NCBI RefSeq assembly: GCF_012489685.1
Contig: NC_080042.1
Span: 53,806,066-53,870,065 of the forward strand
From: Lotus japonicus
Lineage: Eukaryota; Streptophyta; Magnoliopsida; Fabales; Fabaceae
Direction of reading: 5' to 3'
Length of the DNA: 64,000 nt
Both the position numbers and the translations under genes were made by a program. This document shows, piece by piece, positions 1 to 10,113 of the stretch. Position 1 is the stretch's first letter, and each line of letters starts with the position of its first letter. Under the pieces are notes generated by a model, which saw nothing but the letters and a program-made list of their open reading frames with translations, was not told the origin of the DNA and did no database searches.

Positions 1-396
1 AACAAGGATAGGATGTTCTAGAAACTGCTCTTCAGATTGAAGAATTCCAATTCATGTTTTGTTTCCGGAAATATTTTCTAGGTGCAATCTCTTGAAGAAG
101 AGAAGATCAAGAAGTCGAGGGGTTGCAAGTTGGAGGGGAGATGACGGCGAAAGAATCTTCTTCAATGAGGCAAGTTTCCTTTCAGAAAAAAAACACAAGG
201 TTTTAATGCGGTTAATAAGGTGTTTTCAATCTCTTTGCAACTGGATATATGGAAAGGTTATTACAATTTACAACAATGAAGAACTAATTTCCTAGTTGAA
301 CTTGAATCTCTCTGCTGGCTGGCTCTCTAACCGGTTATGCGATGGGGGTTCATGTGCTTTCTTTTTTCAAGTTAGTGCTCTTGGGGTTTTTGGATC
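1..396. other. Left flank, no gene recognised
   Basis: I recognise nothing in this stretch. Short open frames exist but have no family motif. It continues on the other side of the CACTA insertion at 3,499, because the ATC next to each CACTA end is a target-site duplication. It is probably old, decayed repeat DNA. Confidence 0.3.
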
Positions 397-1464
397 CACT
401 ACCACAAAAACACCTTAGGGTAGCGGTTCAATAACAAAGTAGGCAGCGGTTGAACTAGCGGTTCTGAACTGAGCGGTTCAATAACAAAGTACCCGATACA
501 AATAATTAATTAAGAAAAATGTAGTACTAAGAAGTAACTCCTAGGTTGTTTCCCAAGGATTACCAATCGAGCAAAGGTTCAACACTCAAATGCACAAACA
601 CAGGGGGGGGGGGGGTGATTTGGTTGCAGTAAGCAAGCATAAACCACTAAGCAAATTAAGAAAAAATAATTAGACAGACAAATCCCTTTGGTTCAGTGTA
701 TCGCAACTCAATCATTGGTTCAACATTTTAATTCTTTCTTATTGATCCCCTAATTCTTGAGAATTAATTAATGAAGCAAAAATCAATTGACAGTTCAAAA
801 AACTAACCAATTATGAAACAATTGCGAATTAACACAAGCTAAGCGATCATGCATCAACCGTTATTTCTAGAATAACGTAGAGTAACAGAGACTAAGATGA
901 AGAGGATTAATAGAGAAAAAAAAAATTTCATTAAGAACAATACCTCAAGAGTGCAATATACTTCCAAAGGGATTCAGTCTAGGAAGTTAGTCTTCCATGG
1001 ACGGGTGAACGAAAACAGGGAAAATATTAGAGAAAATTGGGAGTAGAAGAGTAAGCACTCGCAGAATCCTAATAATTAACTGAAAATTCGAAATTGTATT
1101 CAATAACAAAAGGTAGTAGGTTGTTTCAGTACAAATCCTTAAATAGAGCTAAAATCAAATTCTAATAAAAATCAAATGCAAAGAGATAAAACCTAAAGAT
1201 AAAATTCTAAAATAATAAACCAAAATAAGATAGAATTCTGAAGACATAATATCTCAAAAATATACCCTAAAATACAATCTAAAATAAAATCTTCACTTCA
1301 GCACAAATAAAATCTTCATTCCGCAATTCACAAAATGTCGTTGATACCAACTATGACTTGAAAATAATAATAAACTTAATTAGACTAAATAATAAAAAAT
1401 AATGACAAACAAAGTCAATTAAGCACAAAGAATAATCAATAATGGCAAATTAAGGTTATCAATA

Positions 1465-3132
1465 TGTTAAGTTCAAACGCTGAATACGTCGTTTATCACA
1501 TTTTGAATGATAACAATTTTCATAAGCATAAATGTATTGGTTAAATATTTCATGTAAATTATATTTCTGGAAATAAACTCTATGCTTCACATCTCCATCG
1601 TCTGATAATATAGTACAAAACTATGCCAAAAGAAGCTAGTAAAGCAAAACATGAAGACGTTCCAGGCAGACTATACAAAGCACGGGAAGTCAAACCAGCC
1701 AGATCATCTGAACAAGAGAAGAGAAGACAAATCAAGATAGAAAGTTCAAAGCTACAATGCAGGCTACTCAAGCAATGAAAAGTCAAATATGTAAAGTTGT
1801 CTGAACAAGAGAAAATAAGACTGATCGAAGAAAGAAGAAAAGTCAAAGCTTTAGGACAAATTATATACAAGAACCATCCAAGTATTTGGTTGTCCGTAAG
1901 AAGAGAAGACCACATTTATGAAGATCTTCATCGTCTATCTCCAAGCCAGACTTATGGAAGTAATGTCTAGAGAAAGATCAACATATTCAAATTGAAAGCT
2001 CTCTGACATTGTTAAAAGAGAAAGTCAAGTGCAAAGGATGACGTGATATCTGACAAAGCACATTGGACAAGAAAATAAGGACAATGTTGTCACCATTAGA
2101 GTTTCCTCTTTCTCTCACAAAAGGACTAGAACGTTGTTGCTTATGCTACCAACCAACTGAAAATATACACTTAGTAGCATTTTGCCTCAGCAAAGGACAC
2201 AATGCATTTAATGCACCTGTCAAGAAGACTGTTTGATCCAACGGCTAGTACTCAAGAGGCTCTACACGCTCCAACGACTCTCAACAAACCCTGGAAGCTC
2301 TTGCAGTATAAAAATGAGACTTGAAGATTTTAAGAAGTAAGAAACCAAGCCAGAACTTTCATCGAAGTTGAGAATCTTCTTCAAGCAAGAAAGAACGAAG
2401 CAATATCCAAAGAAAAGCTTAAGAGTCAAACCCTTTAATCTTCGTTTGCTTCAAAGAGAGAAATCCTCAAGAGACAAATCCTTGTATTCAAATCTCTCCA
2501 TATCAAGAACACAAAGTATACCCCGGAGTCAAATCCTCAAAACACTTTGTAATTTCTACAATCCCTCTTGTGAGAAGAGAACCCTATAGAATCAAACGAT
2601 CTTGAAAAAGATCTTAGGAGAAATCCTGAACAATTCTTGAACCTGGGAAAAGTCATGTCTAATACTTGTTTGGAGGAGTCCTGTCGAATACTTGTTGGGA
2701 GAAGTCATGTCTAATACTTGTTGTTGGAGAAGTCATTGATACTTTTTTAGTGGAAATCTTGGTTAAGCCAAGGATTGGACGTAGCCCCATCATTTGTGGG
2801 TGAATAAGAATATATTGTTGTTTGTTTATCGTCTACTCTCCTACTTCTTATATTCATTGAGGAGTTGAAGGCAGTTGTGACACAGGAGCCTGTTCTAGTC
2901 TTGCCAGACTTCGAAAAGGTGCTCGAAGTCCACACAGATGCTTCCGACCTTTCCATAGGAGGCGTGCTTATGCAGGAGGGACATCCCATCGACTTCGAAA
3001 GCCGCAAACTCAATGATACAGAGCACCAAACGATTGCGAAAATATTTCATAAACTTATAATCGTTTGAAAAACTCAAGTTTTAACAGAACACAATTCAAA
3101 CCCCCTTTCTTGCATTACTTTTTCTGATATCA
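1465..3132 (+). mobile_element. Copia-like solo LTR nested in the 451-3,159 element
   Basis: This 1.67-kb block is missing from the sister copy at 17,211-18,280, so it is an insertion. It starts TGTTAAG and ends GATATCA, flanked by CAATA/AAATA (4 of 5 match). An alternative reading is a perfect TATCA duplication at 1,457-1,461 and 3,128-3,132. A promoter-like TATAAAAA lies near 2,310 and the final part resembles a copia LTR end. No gag, primer-binding site or polypurine tract is present. It contains the RNase H fragment at 2,843-3,055. Confidence 0.55.
2843..3055 (+). pseudogene. Ty3/gypsy RT-RNase H fragment inside an LTR
   Basis: About 60 codons in one open frame read as the junction between the reverse transcriptase and the RNase H of a Ty3/gypsy polyprotein. 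A PVL-LPDF motif is followed by the catalytic-Asp block HTDASD and then by GGVLMQEGHPI and FESRKLND. The fragment has no start of its own, ends abruptly after the ESRKLND block, and has no integrase or reverse transcriptase catalytic part, so it cannot act alone. It lies within a copia-like LTR, meaning it was captured or filled in there. Seen: the motifs. Known: this order is typical of gypsy pol. Inferred: capture by template switching or gap repair. Confidence 0.7.
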
Positions 3133-3498
3133 AAATAGTGGGTAAAATATTGCTCATCAGCGGTGCTGAAGTTATGTAGCTGTTAGTAACCGCTGCGCGC
3201 CTATCCAAAAAAAAAAGTAACTGCTGCGCTGATTTATCTTAGGTAGCAGTTGATATGAGTGGAACCTCTACCACTACTACCAACGTTTGTTTTTCTCTTT
3301 TTTTTTTTGCGTTAAATCTTGCGTAGCAATTTCGAGCAGCTACCTAAGACTTTTTAATTTTAAATATTTTGTAGAATGGCGGTGGTTTATCACCCCTACA
3401 ATTATTTGTACCAATATTTGACCAATTTGCACCTAAAATATGATGCTAGAACCGCTACCCCAATGTCACTGCTCTTCCCACTTTTTGTGGTAGTGATC

Positions 3499-3690
3499 GT
3501 TAGTAGGGAGGGAGAGTGCTTTCCTCTTTGGGACTTTCGTATGCCACTATGTTGCCTTGTTTCCCAGGTTTTGGGCGCTGCCTTATTTTCCTTAGAGGAC
3601 GTCGTCTTCCTAGAGACCAGTGTATGTTATTTCTCCTCGTAGCTCTAATGTTGTCGTTGAAGGCATTTGGCGAGCAACACCTTCCCTCTC
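3499..3690. other. Decayed flank between CACTA MITE and SINE
   Basis: No recognisable domain. Short open frames in two phases have no family signature. It is continuous with 1-393 before the CACTA insertion and with sequence after the SINE. Confidence 0.25.
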
Positions 3691-3706
3691 ATACGAGTTT
3701 GGTGCA

Positions 3707-3841
3707 GGTGGGAGGGGTAGCTCACTTTGTTGAGCTAAGGGTAGAAATACGTGTAGGAGATGGAGGTTAAGGGTTCAAACCATGAGAAGGAGCATTTATA
3801 ATTACTAACAACTAACCACTAATATTTACCTTATAAAAAAA
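3707..3841 (+). mobile_element. SINE with 15/16-bp matching target-site duplication
   Basis: A 135-bp unit is bounded by the direct repeat ATACGAGTTTGGTGCA (3,691-3,706) and its one-mismatch copy at 3,842-3,857. It has an RNA polymerase III A-box-like GGTAGCTCACT (about 3,717) and a B box GGTTCAAACC (3,772-3,781), about 45 bp apart, and ends in an A-run after TTATA. Internal Pol III promoter, terminal A-run and a long duplication together define a tRNA-derived SINE. No protein is encoded; mobilisation would rely on a LINE. Confidence 0.8.
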
Positions 3842-3857
3842 ATATGAGTTTGGTGCA

Positions 3858-4152
3858 TGACTTGGGGTTTGAGATGAGTTGTTCATATATTCTTAAACCT
3901 ACTCCTGTCTCCGGGACTCGTGGCTGCCTTAAGAAAATTAGAAGAGGTTGCAAACCTCAAGAAATGCGTCATTCATCGTGTGAGAGTTCTGGTGTAGTGG
4001 GGAGGGAATGCCAAGTTGATGAGGTTCTTTCGTCAGGGGTGATGACGCGTGTGCAGAACACTTGGATATTGGGCAAGAATTTAGGTGCTGGCATGATGAG
4101 GATGGATGAATTAGCCATTGAATGTATCGCCTCTAGCACGGGGATCGACTAA
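3858..4152 (+). pseudogene. Possible LINE ORF1/linker remnant (uncertain)
   Basis: An open frame of about 100 codons overlaps the SINE's right duplication and ends at 4,152. I do not recognise it with confidence. The stretch QNTWILGKNLGAG followed by acidic residues resembles the region after the gag-like domain of plant L1-type LINEs, where a similar TW-xGKxLG pattern is common. There is no zinc knuckle and no RNA-recognition domain in view. It could equally be a chance frame in decayed repeat DNA. It is not in demonstrable continuity with the LINE fragment at 8,404. Confidence 0.25.
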
Positions 4153-4699
4153 AAACAAATTTAACCCACAATAAAAAAACTTTTTAATTTTTTTGCAAAC
4201 CATGATTTTTTTTAAAAAGCCAATTTAAATTCACTTAATAAATCAGTGATTAAAAACATATTTAACCTTAAATAAAATACTAAATTTAACTCTTCAATTC
4301 AAACTTGATCATAAGCAATGTACTATGAAATTTCACTTAGCAACCAATTAATGCTTTTTGGTATAGTAAAAGAGCATTGCCGAATGTTCGTTAACCAGTC
4401 GTCATGAAGTGGATCAGAGTGGGGAATGATAAGGATAAAGAAACTCTTTTATATATATTGCATGCCAAGTTCAATTCAAGTGTGATTTGTTAGAAAAAAA
4501 ATTCGTAATGTTCAACATTTTCGCTTAATTAGCATATATTCTCCTTTGTTATTATTAAAATCTAACGCTCATGACTTTCAGCAATCACTTTCTTCCCTCT
4601 TCTACTAGAAAGGGCAAACACGTGCATTCTTTGAAAAATCCCCATGCAAATCCTCCTTGCTATGTCTTTGATCGAATTTTGATTATATTCCTTTGATAA
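4153..4699. other. AT-rich spacer, nothing recognised
   Basis: AT-rich DNA without coding potential, terminal repeats or RNA gene signals that I can see. Confidence 0.3.
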
Positions 4700-4707
4700 T
4701 TTTAATA

Positions 4708-4907
4708 AGGTTTAATGGTTAAACTAATTTCTGAATTTATAAGAGAGTTTGATTGTAGTCAATCTAAGGAAAAATCATGTTTAGTGACAGTCAAAATCCG
4801 GATCCGCCAATTATTGTAAAAATAACCGTCACTTTACATCTTCTTTTTTCAGAGTGACTAAAATCAAATTCGTTTGCAAACTCATAGACTAATTTAACCA
4901 TTAACCT
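4708..4907. mobile_element. hAT-like MITE, 200 bp
   Basis: The left end AGGTTTAATGGTTAAAC and the inverted right end (AGGTTAATGGTTAAATTAG read on the minus strand) pair along most of the first 55 bp. It is flanked by a perfect 8-bp duplication TTTTAATA (4,700-4,707 and 4,908-4,915), the size typical of hAT elements. It has no coding capacity and could fold into a long hairpin. The flank is AT-rich, so an apparent 8-bp match carries less weight than usual. Confidence 0.7.
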
Positions 4908-4915
4908 TTTTAATA

Positions 4916-5376
4916 ATTTTAATAGGCCGTATAACGTCATCACATAGTGATGTATTTAAAGTTTAAACAACACTGCTGCAAAATTGTTGCAAATTAGGTG
5001 TGAATAAAGAAAATTTGAAACTACTCTAGCTAATTTTCAAACAATATACCAACCATATTTTACATGATTATAAATTTATGTTTACAAATTGTAAGTGATG
5101 TATCAGTATATTACCGAACATGTTGGACGCTAAACAAAGTCTATAGCTATGAATATAAAACCATGATGGCTTTGGTGTTACGTTAAATGGTTGATAAAAT
5201 GAAAATGGTATACATGCAATGTGACAAAATATTCTGTAATTTAAAACAAGTTGGTTAGTTTTAAATTTGATTCCCCCGTCGAATGGAACTCTCTTTCTTC
5301 CCCCTTAAGCATATATGCGTTTTGCCGCTGGCTTAGGCTACCTGTACTGATTACTCTCTATAATTTAAATTGCAAT
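4916..5376. other. AT-rich spacer, nothing recognised
   Basis: No gene, RNA or element end is visible here. The sequence is AT-rich with scattered short open frames. Confidence 0.3.
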
Positions 5377-5386
5377 TAAAGAATTG

Positions 5387-6647
5387 GGAAATTCTAATAA
5401 GCACAAAGATATCTTTGTGTAACCTTGCACAAGGGGAATCTGACCTACTACAGTGGGTTCTCCAGTTTTTTCTAAAAATTAAAATTAAAATTTTCAAAAA
5501 AGAAATTATTGTATTCAATTTAGAATATTCAATACTAAAAAAAATTAGAATATTCAATAATTTTATCTCTATCGTCAAAATAATTTTAGCCATCAAAATT
5601 TAGAAGTTTGTTCATCATCCTCTAACAACAAAACCCAGAAAAAATTCTCATCCTCCAGCCACAAAAACTCACTCAGTAGCCATCATCTTCATCATTCTTT
5701 CTCCATCAAAACCAATTCAAACAACTATAGATCCCTAATTCACATTTTAGGATTTTCCAAAAAAATTGTTATTTTGAATATTTCTCTTCACCCTCCTTTC
5801 ACCCTTTCTCAAGAGTACCAAATCCATACTCCATCATATTTCAACAACCAGATCACAGTGATTTTTGGTTAAACGAAATTTGATTACCCATGGATACAAC
5901 CAGAGAAAAGTACACAAGAGGCCAAAAATGAAACAAATAAGGGAGAAAAAGAAGGTACACAGAGAAATAGAGATTGAAAGAAACATTAAGAAAAAACACC
6001 ATCGAGCAAGCACCATACGCTGGACCACGGAGCCCCATCGCCCTTCTTTCTGCGCCGTCATCAACCTCCAACGCTCGTCGTCATCAACCACCAATGCATC
6101 TTCTCCGGCGATGATGAACTCAGATCTGAGAGGACGGACGGAACCCAGATCGGAGACCCGTGGCCGTGGTTGAAGCTTCTCCGATATGCGTTTCCGTTGA
6201 GGGCTTGTGCTTCAAATCGAGCCAGGAACCCTCCTCCGCGCATCGCAACAGGTCCATCCATTCAGACCTGGACGAAAAATCATATACTCGCCGGAGAAGA
6301 TCCAGATCTGGGTGCGACAAGGGTTCATCAGCCTCCCCATCTCCCTGAACCCAAACATCATCTTCTTGCTCGACGGAAAAAGCTTCCCAAAAAAGAGAGA
6401 GATGGATCTCGGTTTGGGAAAGTCAAGAGGGAGGAAGAAAGAGAAGAGATGCTGAAAGGGATTTCTGGTGGCTCATGGATGAGATTTTTAGAGTTAGGGT
6501 GAAATTAGTTATTTTTTAAAAAACTGAAATTAGATATTAGGAAAATAAAATTCTGTTTTTTTTTAAATAATAAAATACCGGGTAAAGGCTAAATAGGTAG
6601 TTGTGCACAGTTACACAAAGATTTCTATGTGCTTATTAGATGCGCCC
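5387..6647. mobile_element. Mutator-like element, possible Pack-MULE
   Basis: The ends form inverted repeats of about 45 bp: TCTAATAAGCACAAAGAT at 5,393 matches the inverted TCTAATAAGCACATAGAA of the right end. The element is flanked by a perfect 10-bp TAAAGAATTG (5,377-5,386 and 6,648-6,657), close to the 9-bp duplication usual for Mutator-like elements. No transposase is present. The middle (about 5,610-6,500) is far more GC-rich and gene-like than its surroundings, with CT-rich leader-like sequence followed by open frames, e.g. around 6,170-6,502 on the plus strand. That is what a captured gene fragment looks like in a Pack-MULE, but I cannot name a parent gene. Confidence 0.7.
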
Positions 6648-6657
6648 TAAAGAATTG

Positions 6658-7786
6658 TGGATTATTAAATAATAACTGGATCATCATGTAGTTTCCTTTT
6701 TCATTTTAAAGTTGTCATCATAAAGCAACTCTATACTTTTATCTAGTAGAACACAATAAGGTCTCGTACTCAATAGATTCCGGGTTCGAATCCTCACTAG
6801 TCTCTTTAAAATAAGGTTAAATAGAAAATTCATGTGAGTGTGTTTTTCAGGCTAACAGTTTTCCCTGCCTTTAAATAAACATGTCTCCTTACCCTAATTT
6901 TTTTTTATCAAATAAAGAAACCAATTGTCATATCTTAGTTCCAAGTGCGTGCGTGTAAAGGGCAATGGCGGGGTGCATGCATGGTGTCGGACAGGCAGTA
7001 AAATGGTTTGGTAAGTTTCCTCCTTTCCTTATAGGAAGCGTCATCCTTCTTTTCAGTCGTCGTTACAATCTTTGTGATGGCAGTTGGCGTAATTATAAAT
7101 GGTTATATTATACTACTAGTTCACAATTTGCTTAGTGCTCATGATTCTTTCTAGTCTACTTTATAATTCTGTGCATTTTGTGCGGAAAGATATATCACGA
7201 TGGCTATAATTGAACCGTCACTCCACATAATTAACAGTAATGCTAGGTTGATTGCCACTTCATAAGTTTAAGGGACATAGGGTTGTTCGGTTGAAAAGTG
7301 GTCTACGAGTGCTCCATCTAAACGAAAATGTTTCGTGCACACTTATATTTGGACTGGAAATCGGTGGAATGAATGATGCCAATGGTGTAAATACACTAAA
7401 CAAATAGTTAAAAAGAAAGAAAGTGAAGGATCGGAGAAGTGATACGATTGAAAATGAAAAGATATAAAAATAAAATGAATGAGAAAAAAAGGTAGAAAAA
7501 AATTGAGAAGACATGTAAATGAATCAAAATTGTGAGAAGTGGTGGAGTGAGGTTAAAGATCGATAAAAGGAAAGAAAGTCAAAGATTGGATAAGTGATAT
7601 GATTGAAAACGAAGAGATATAGAAATAAAGTGAAGGTGGAAAATAGTAGAAAAAATAATCAGAATTGTCATCTAAATGACTTTATAGATGACTTTTAAGT
7701 CTATGGAGCTTAATTCACAATACCCTACTACCCATTTGTATCTCTTTAATTTCGAGAGGATTATTCTCAAAATCACTTGTTGATAT
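6658..7786. other. Non-coding spacer with an imperfect direct repeat
   Basis: No gene is recognised. A tRNA B-box-like GGTTCGAATCC stands at 6,783-6,793 without a convincing cloverleaf. Two related A/G-rich blocks start near 7,414 and 7,571 (shared GAAAGT-AA-GAT-GG-AAGTGATA-GATTGAAAA pattern), an old local duplication about 157 bp apart. Confidence 0.35.
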
Positions 7787-8370
7787 GGGCCCGTTTGAGT
7801 TCCCATTCCCTATTTCAATTTTAAAGAAAACAACAAATAAAGCTGAAAACATGTTTGGTTGACATTTAATTAGAAAATGTTTTATTAGAAAATTTTCTAA
7901 AATATGATTAAAAAAATGGTTTTAATTTTCCGAGCTACTATCATTGTTGTCACTGACACCATCATTGCCATAGTCACCACAACCATAACCACATCGTCAC
8001 TGCCACCACACCCTTCATCACCATCGTTGCCGCAACCACTGTCGTCACTGCCATCACCATATCTGTCACCGCTGGCAATAAATACCAATGAGATGAAAAA
8101 CAAGGATTGTGGATGTTGGTGGTGGTAACGATGACTGGTGGCAACGATAGAGGTGTTGGCGGCGACAGAGATGGTGGCGGTGGCGACGACACTAACAATG
8201 GAGGTGGTGGTGGTAGTGAAGATAACAGTAGTGACGACAGCGACAATAATGGTGAAAATGAAAAAATATATTTTTTTCTAAATTTAAAAATATTAAAAAT
8301 GAAATTTTTTTTTAACAAAATGAAAATGAAAAATGCAAACAAAAAATGTTTTCTCAAACCAAACAGGCCC
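7787..8370. mobile_element. MITE with GGGCCYGTTTG ends and foldback trinucleotide arms
   Basis: The left end GGGCCCGTTTGAGT and the inverted right end GGGCCTGTTTGGTTTGAG form terminal repeats of a kind common in plant MITEs. The left half is a CAC/ATC-rich stretch (7,930-8,085) and the right half a GTG/GGC-rich stretch (8,108-8,250), so the two arms are roughly complementary and could fold back. I see no clear target duplication. The open frames in both strands across this region are low-complexity by-products (Ser/Pro-rich or Gly/Asp-rich) and I do not call them genes. Confidence 0.5.
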
Positions 8371-8403
8371 AAAAAAATTTTGTTCAAAGAAAAACAAAGT
8401 AAA

Positions 8404-8915
8404 ACACGAGACTCTTGGGGAAAGCCGTGTGGCACCTTCTTCAGAATTTTGGAAAAATTTCGAATCAAGTATTCAAGAACAAATACATGGTGGGTTCTTC
8501 GATCCTAGCATTTCCTCAGCGAGCTACTACATCTCCGGTGTGGCGTGGCATCCTCTTGGGCCGTGATCGCCTTCTTCCTGGATTTAAATTTCGCCAAGGA
8601 CAAGGTTCTTCGTCTGTATGGATCGACGAGTGGAGGGGTTTGGGCCCTCTGGCTACTAAGGTCCCATGCGTCCACATATCAGATTTGCAACTATCTCTCA
8701 GAGATATTTTCAAAACAATACATGGTCCCTTCAACAGCTATATACGCCTCTTCCTCAAGAGGTTCTAGACCTTTTCCTTGGTATAGACCCTCATCTCATG
8801 GTTACTCGTGAAGATGTGTGGACTTGAAGTAGTAGTGGCACGAGAAACTATACTGTCAATGAGGCATTTTCGTGGCTTTTAGCTTAGCAAAGAACTGTCG
8901 TGCCTACGGGGGATT
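8404..8915 (+). pseudogene. LINE ORF2 C-terminal fragment, left part
   Basis: Translated on the plus strand this reads as the region after the reverse transcriptase of a plant L1-type LINE. A block like LLGKAVWHLLQN is followed by VWRGILLGRD, then FKFRQGQGSSVWIDEW (compare the usual W-R-GDG-S-W-D-W pattern), and about 8,815-8,880 gives the start of the zf-RVT domain (EDVWT...YTVNEAFSWLLA). A stop codon interrupts it near 8,824 and at least one frame change is needed, so it is dead. It is cut at the GGATT at 8,911-8,915; the zf-RVT domain continues at 56,316 after 47.4 kb of inserted elements. Function when intact: target-primed reverse transcription of the element's own RNA. Confidence 0.75.
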
Positions 8916-10113
8916 TGTAAGACCCTAAAATTATTGAATAAGTAATTATGAAATAAGTATATGCTTATGATAATTTATGAATTGGTTGACCTTTTCCTGT
9001 TGTTTGTTTTTCCGTAAATAGATTTCTGTTGATTGATTTAATGTTGTTGGAATTATGAGAATGTTTGAAATGCATGGTGCATGGGAACGTAGGGAGTTCT
9101 CATGAGCTAAAGTCATTATCATTATTTTTGTTGTTATATTTTAGGGCTAAACTGTGTCATGTAGCGTAGGCAAATATTATATAGTTAGACAGTTGTCGTT
9201 AAAACAGCAAAATGAATATTTATTAGAAATTGACTTAGGATAATTATTAAATTAAATATATATAAGTCATCAAAATAAAAATAAGTTAAAAATAACTCCA
9301 TTAATATTGGAATTTTCGTGAATAGTCACTAGGAGAGAGAGAAAAAAAGTGGTTGAAATATTTAGTTTGGATTTATTAATGGGTTTTTGTACAAAACTAA
9401 ACCAAATCTTTTAAAATTAATGAGAGGATGATAAATTGAAATAAAATTGGTGTTATATCAGAATATAATTGAAAATAATTATTTTTGCTAAAAATAAACA
9501 AATCCCAGATTGATTTGAAATTATTCTAGTTAAATGTTAAAAAGGTAGTTTGGAAACTATATCTTGGAGAGATTTCTTTTAAAATTTAAAATATGGGTCA
9601 TAAAAATAATAAAAAAATATCTGGAAATAATTATAACTATTTTGGAGTAATAAAATATTAATTTTCAGAATTTTGGCTATTTTGATCTTAATTAACCAAA
9701 TTAAAGTTGAAATAGCTTGTAAAATAAGAAAACTAAGCTATCTGGGGTTCAAATTTTTAGAGGAGGTTTTAACTCAGGAGAAAAATCATAAAAAATTAAT
9801 TTTGATCAGTTTTATTTGATAAAAATTTAAAATGATTAATTTAGGAAATTATGGAAAGAAATTTGTTGAGATTTGATCTTGAAATTCAAAAGAAAGGGTG
9901 AGATAATGAACCTAGACTAGAGGTGGGGGAAAAAGGCGGTTTGAAAATTAGAAAATTCCTCCCCCCCTTGGATGTGTTTGGCCGAGTTTTGGTGGCTTTG
10001 GTTGGTGTGATAGTGTCTCTCCTATAAATAGAATCTCCGTTAGAAGGCTAAAATCACACACTCGGTAGCTACTTCCCTAGACCTTAGAACTTCAAAACAA
10101 TCCTAGAGCATTC

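Larger units (their letters stand above)
451..3159 (-). mobile_element. Solo-LTR-like element in the CACTA MITE, itself interrupted
   Basis: About 1 kb (490-1,456 plus 3,133-3,159) matches the element at 17,211-18,280, including the start of the shared part (ACCCGATACAAATAATTAA), a poly-G tract (603-615) and the end GGGTAAAATATTGCTCATCA. The ends are TG and CA. A 5-bp GCGGT lies at 446-450 and 3,160-3,164, but GCGGT is common in this CACTA element, so the duplication could be chance. The first about 40 bp differ from the second copy, so the exact left end is uncertain. No coding sequence belongs to it. On the minus strand it starts TGATGAGCAATATTTTACCC. Confidence 0.6.
397..3495. mobile_element. 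CACTA (En/Spm) MITE, interrupted
   Basis: The ends are perfect 14-bp terminal inverted repeats, CACTACCACAAAAA at 397-410 and its reverse complement ending at 3,495. Each is flanked by the 3-bp duplication ATC (394-396 and 3,496-3,498), the size expected of the CACTA superfamily. Inside both ends the motif AGCGGTT recurs in both orientations (near 423, 445, 456, 472, 3,189 and 3,449), like the subterminal transposase-binding repeats of this superfamily. Removing the nested element at 451-3,159 leaves about 385 bp and no transposase, so it is non-autonomous. Confidence 0.85.

Noticed and set aside
3376..3770. Two overlapping frames (88 and 84 codons) at the CACTA right end
   Set aside because: They run across the CACTA terminus and into the SINE; composite of unrelated pieces.
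6740..6800. tRNA-like GGTTCGAATCC B box
   Set aside because: No acceptor stem or D arm found and no flanking duplication or A-run; not enough to call a tRNA or SINE.
7904..8508. Low-complexity frames on both strands (a 164-codon Ser/Pro-rich one and a Gly/Asp-rich one)
   Set aside because: They coincide with the CAC/GTG-rich arms of a MITE and run on into LINE sequence in the wrong frame.
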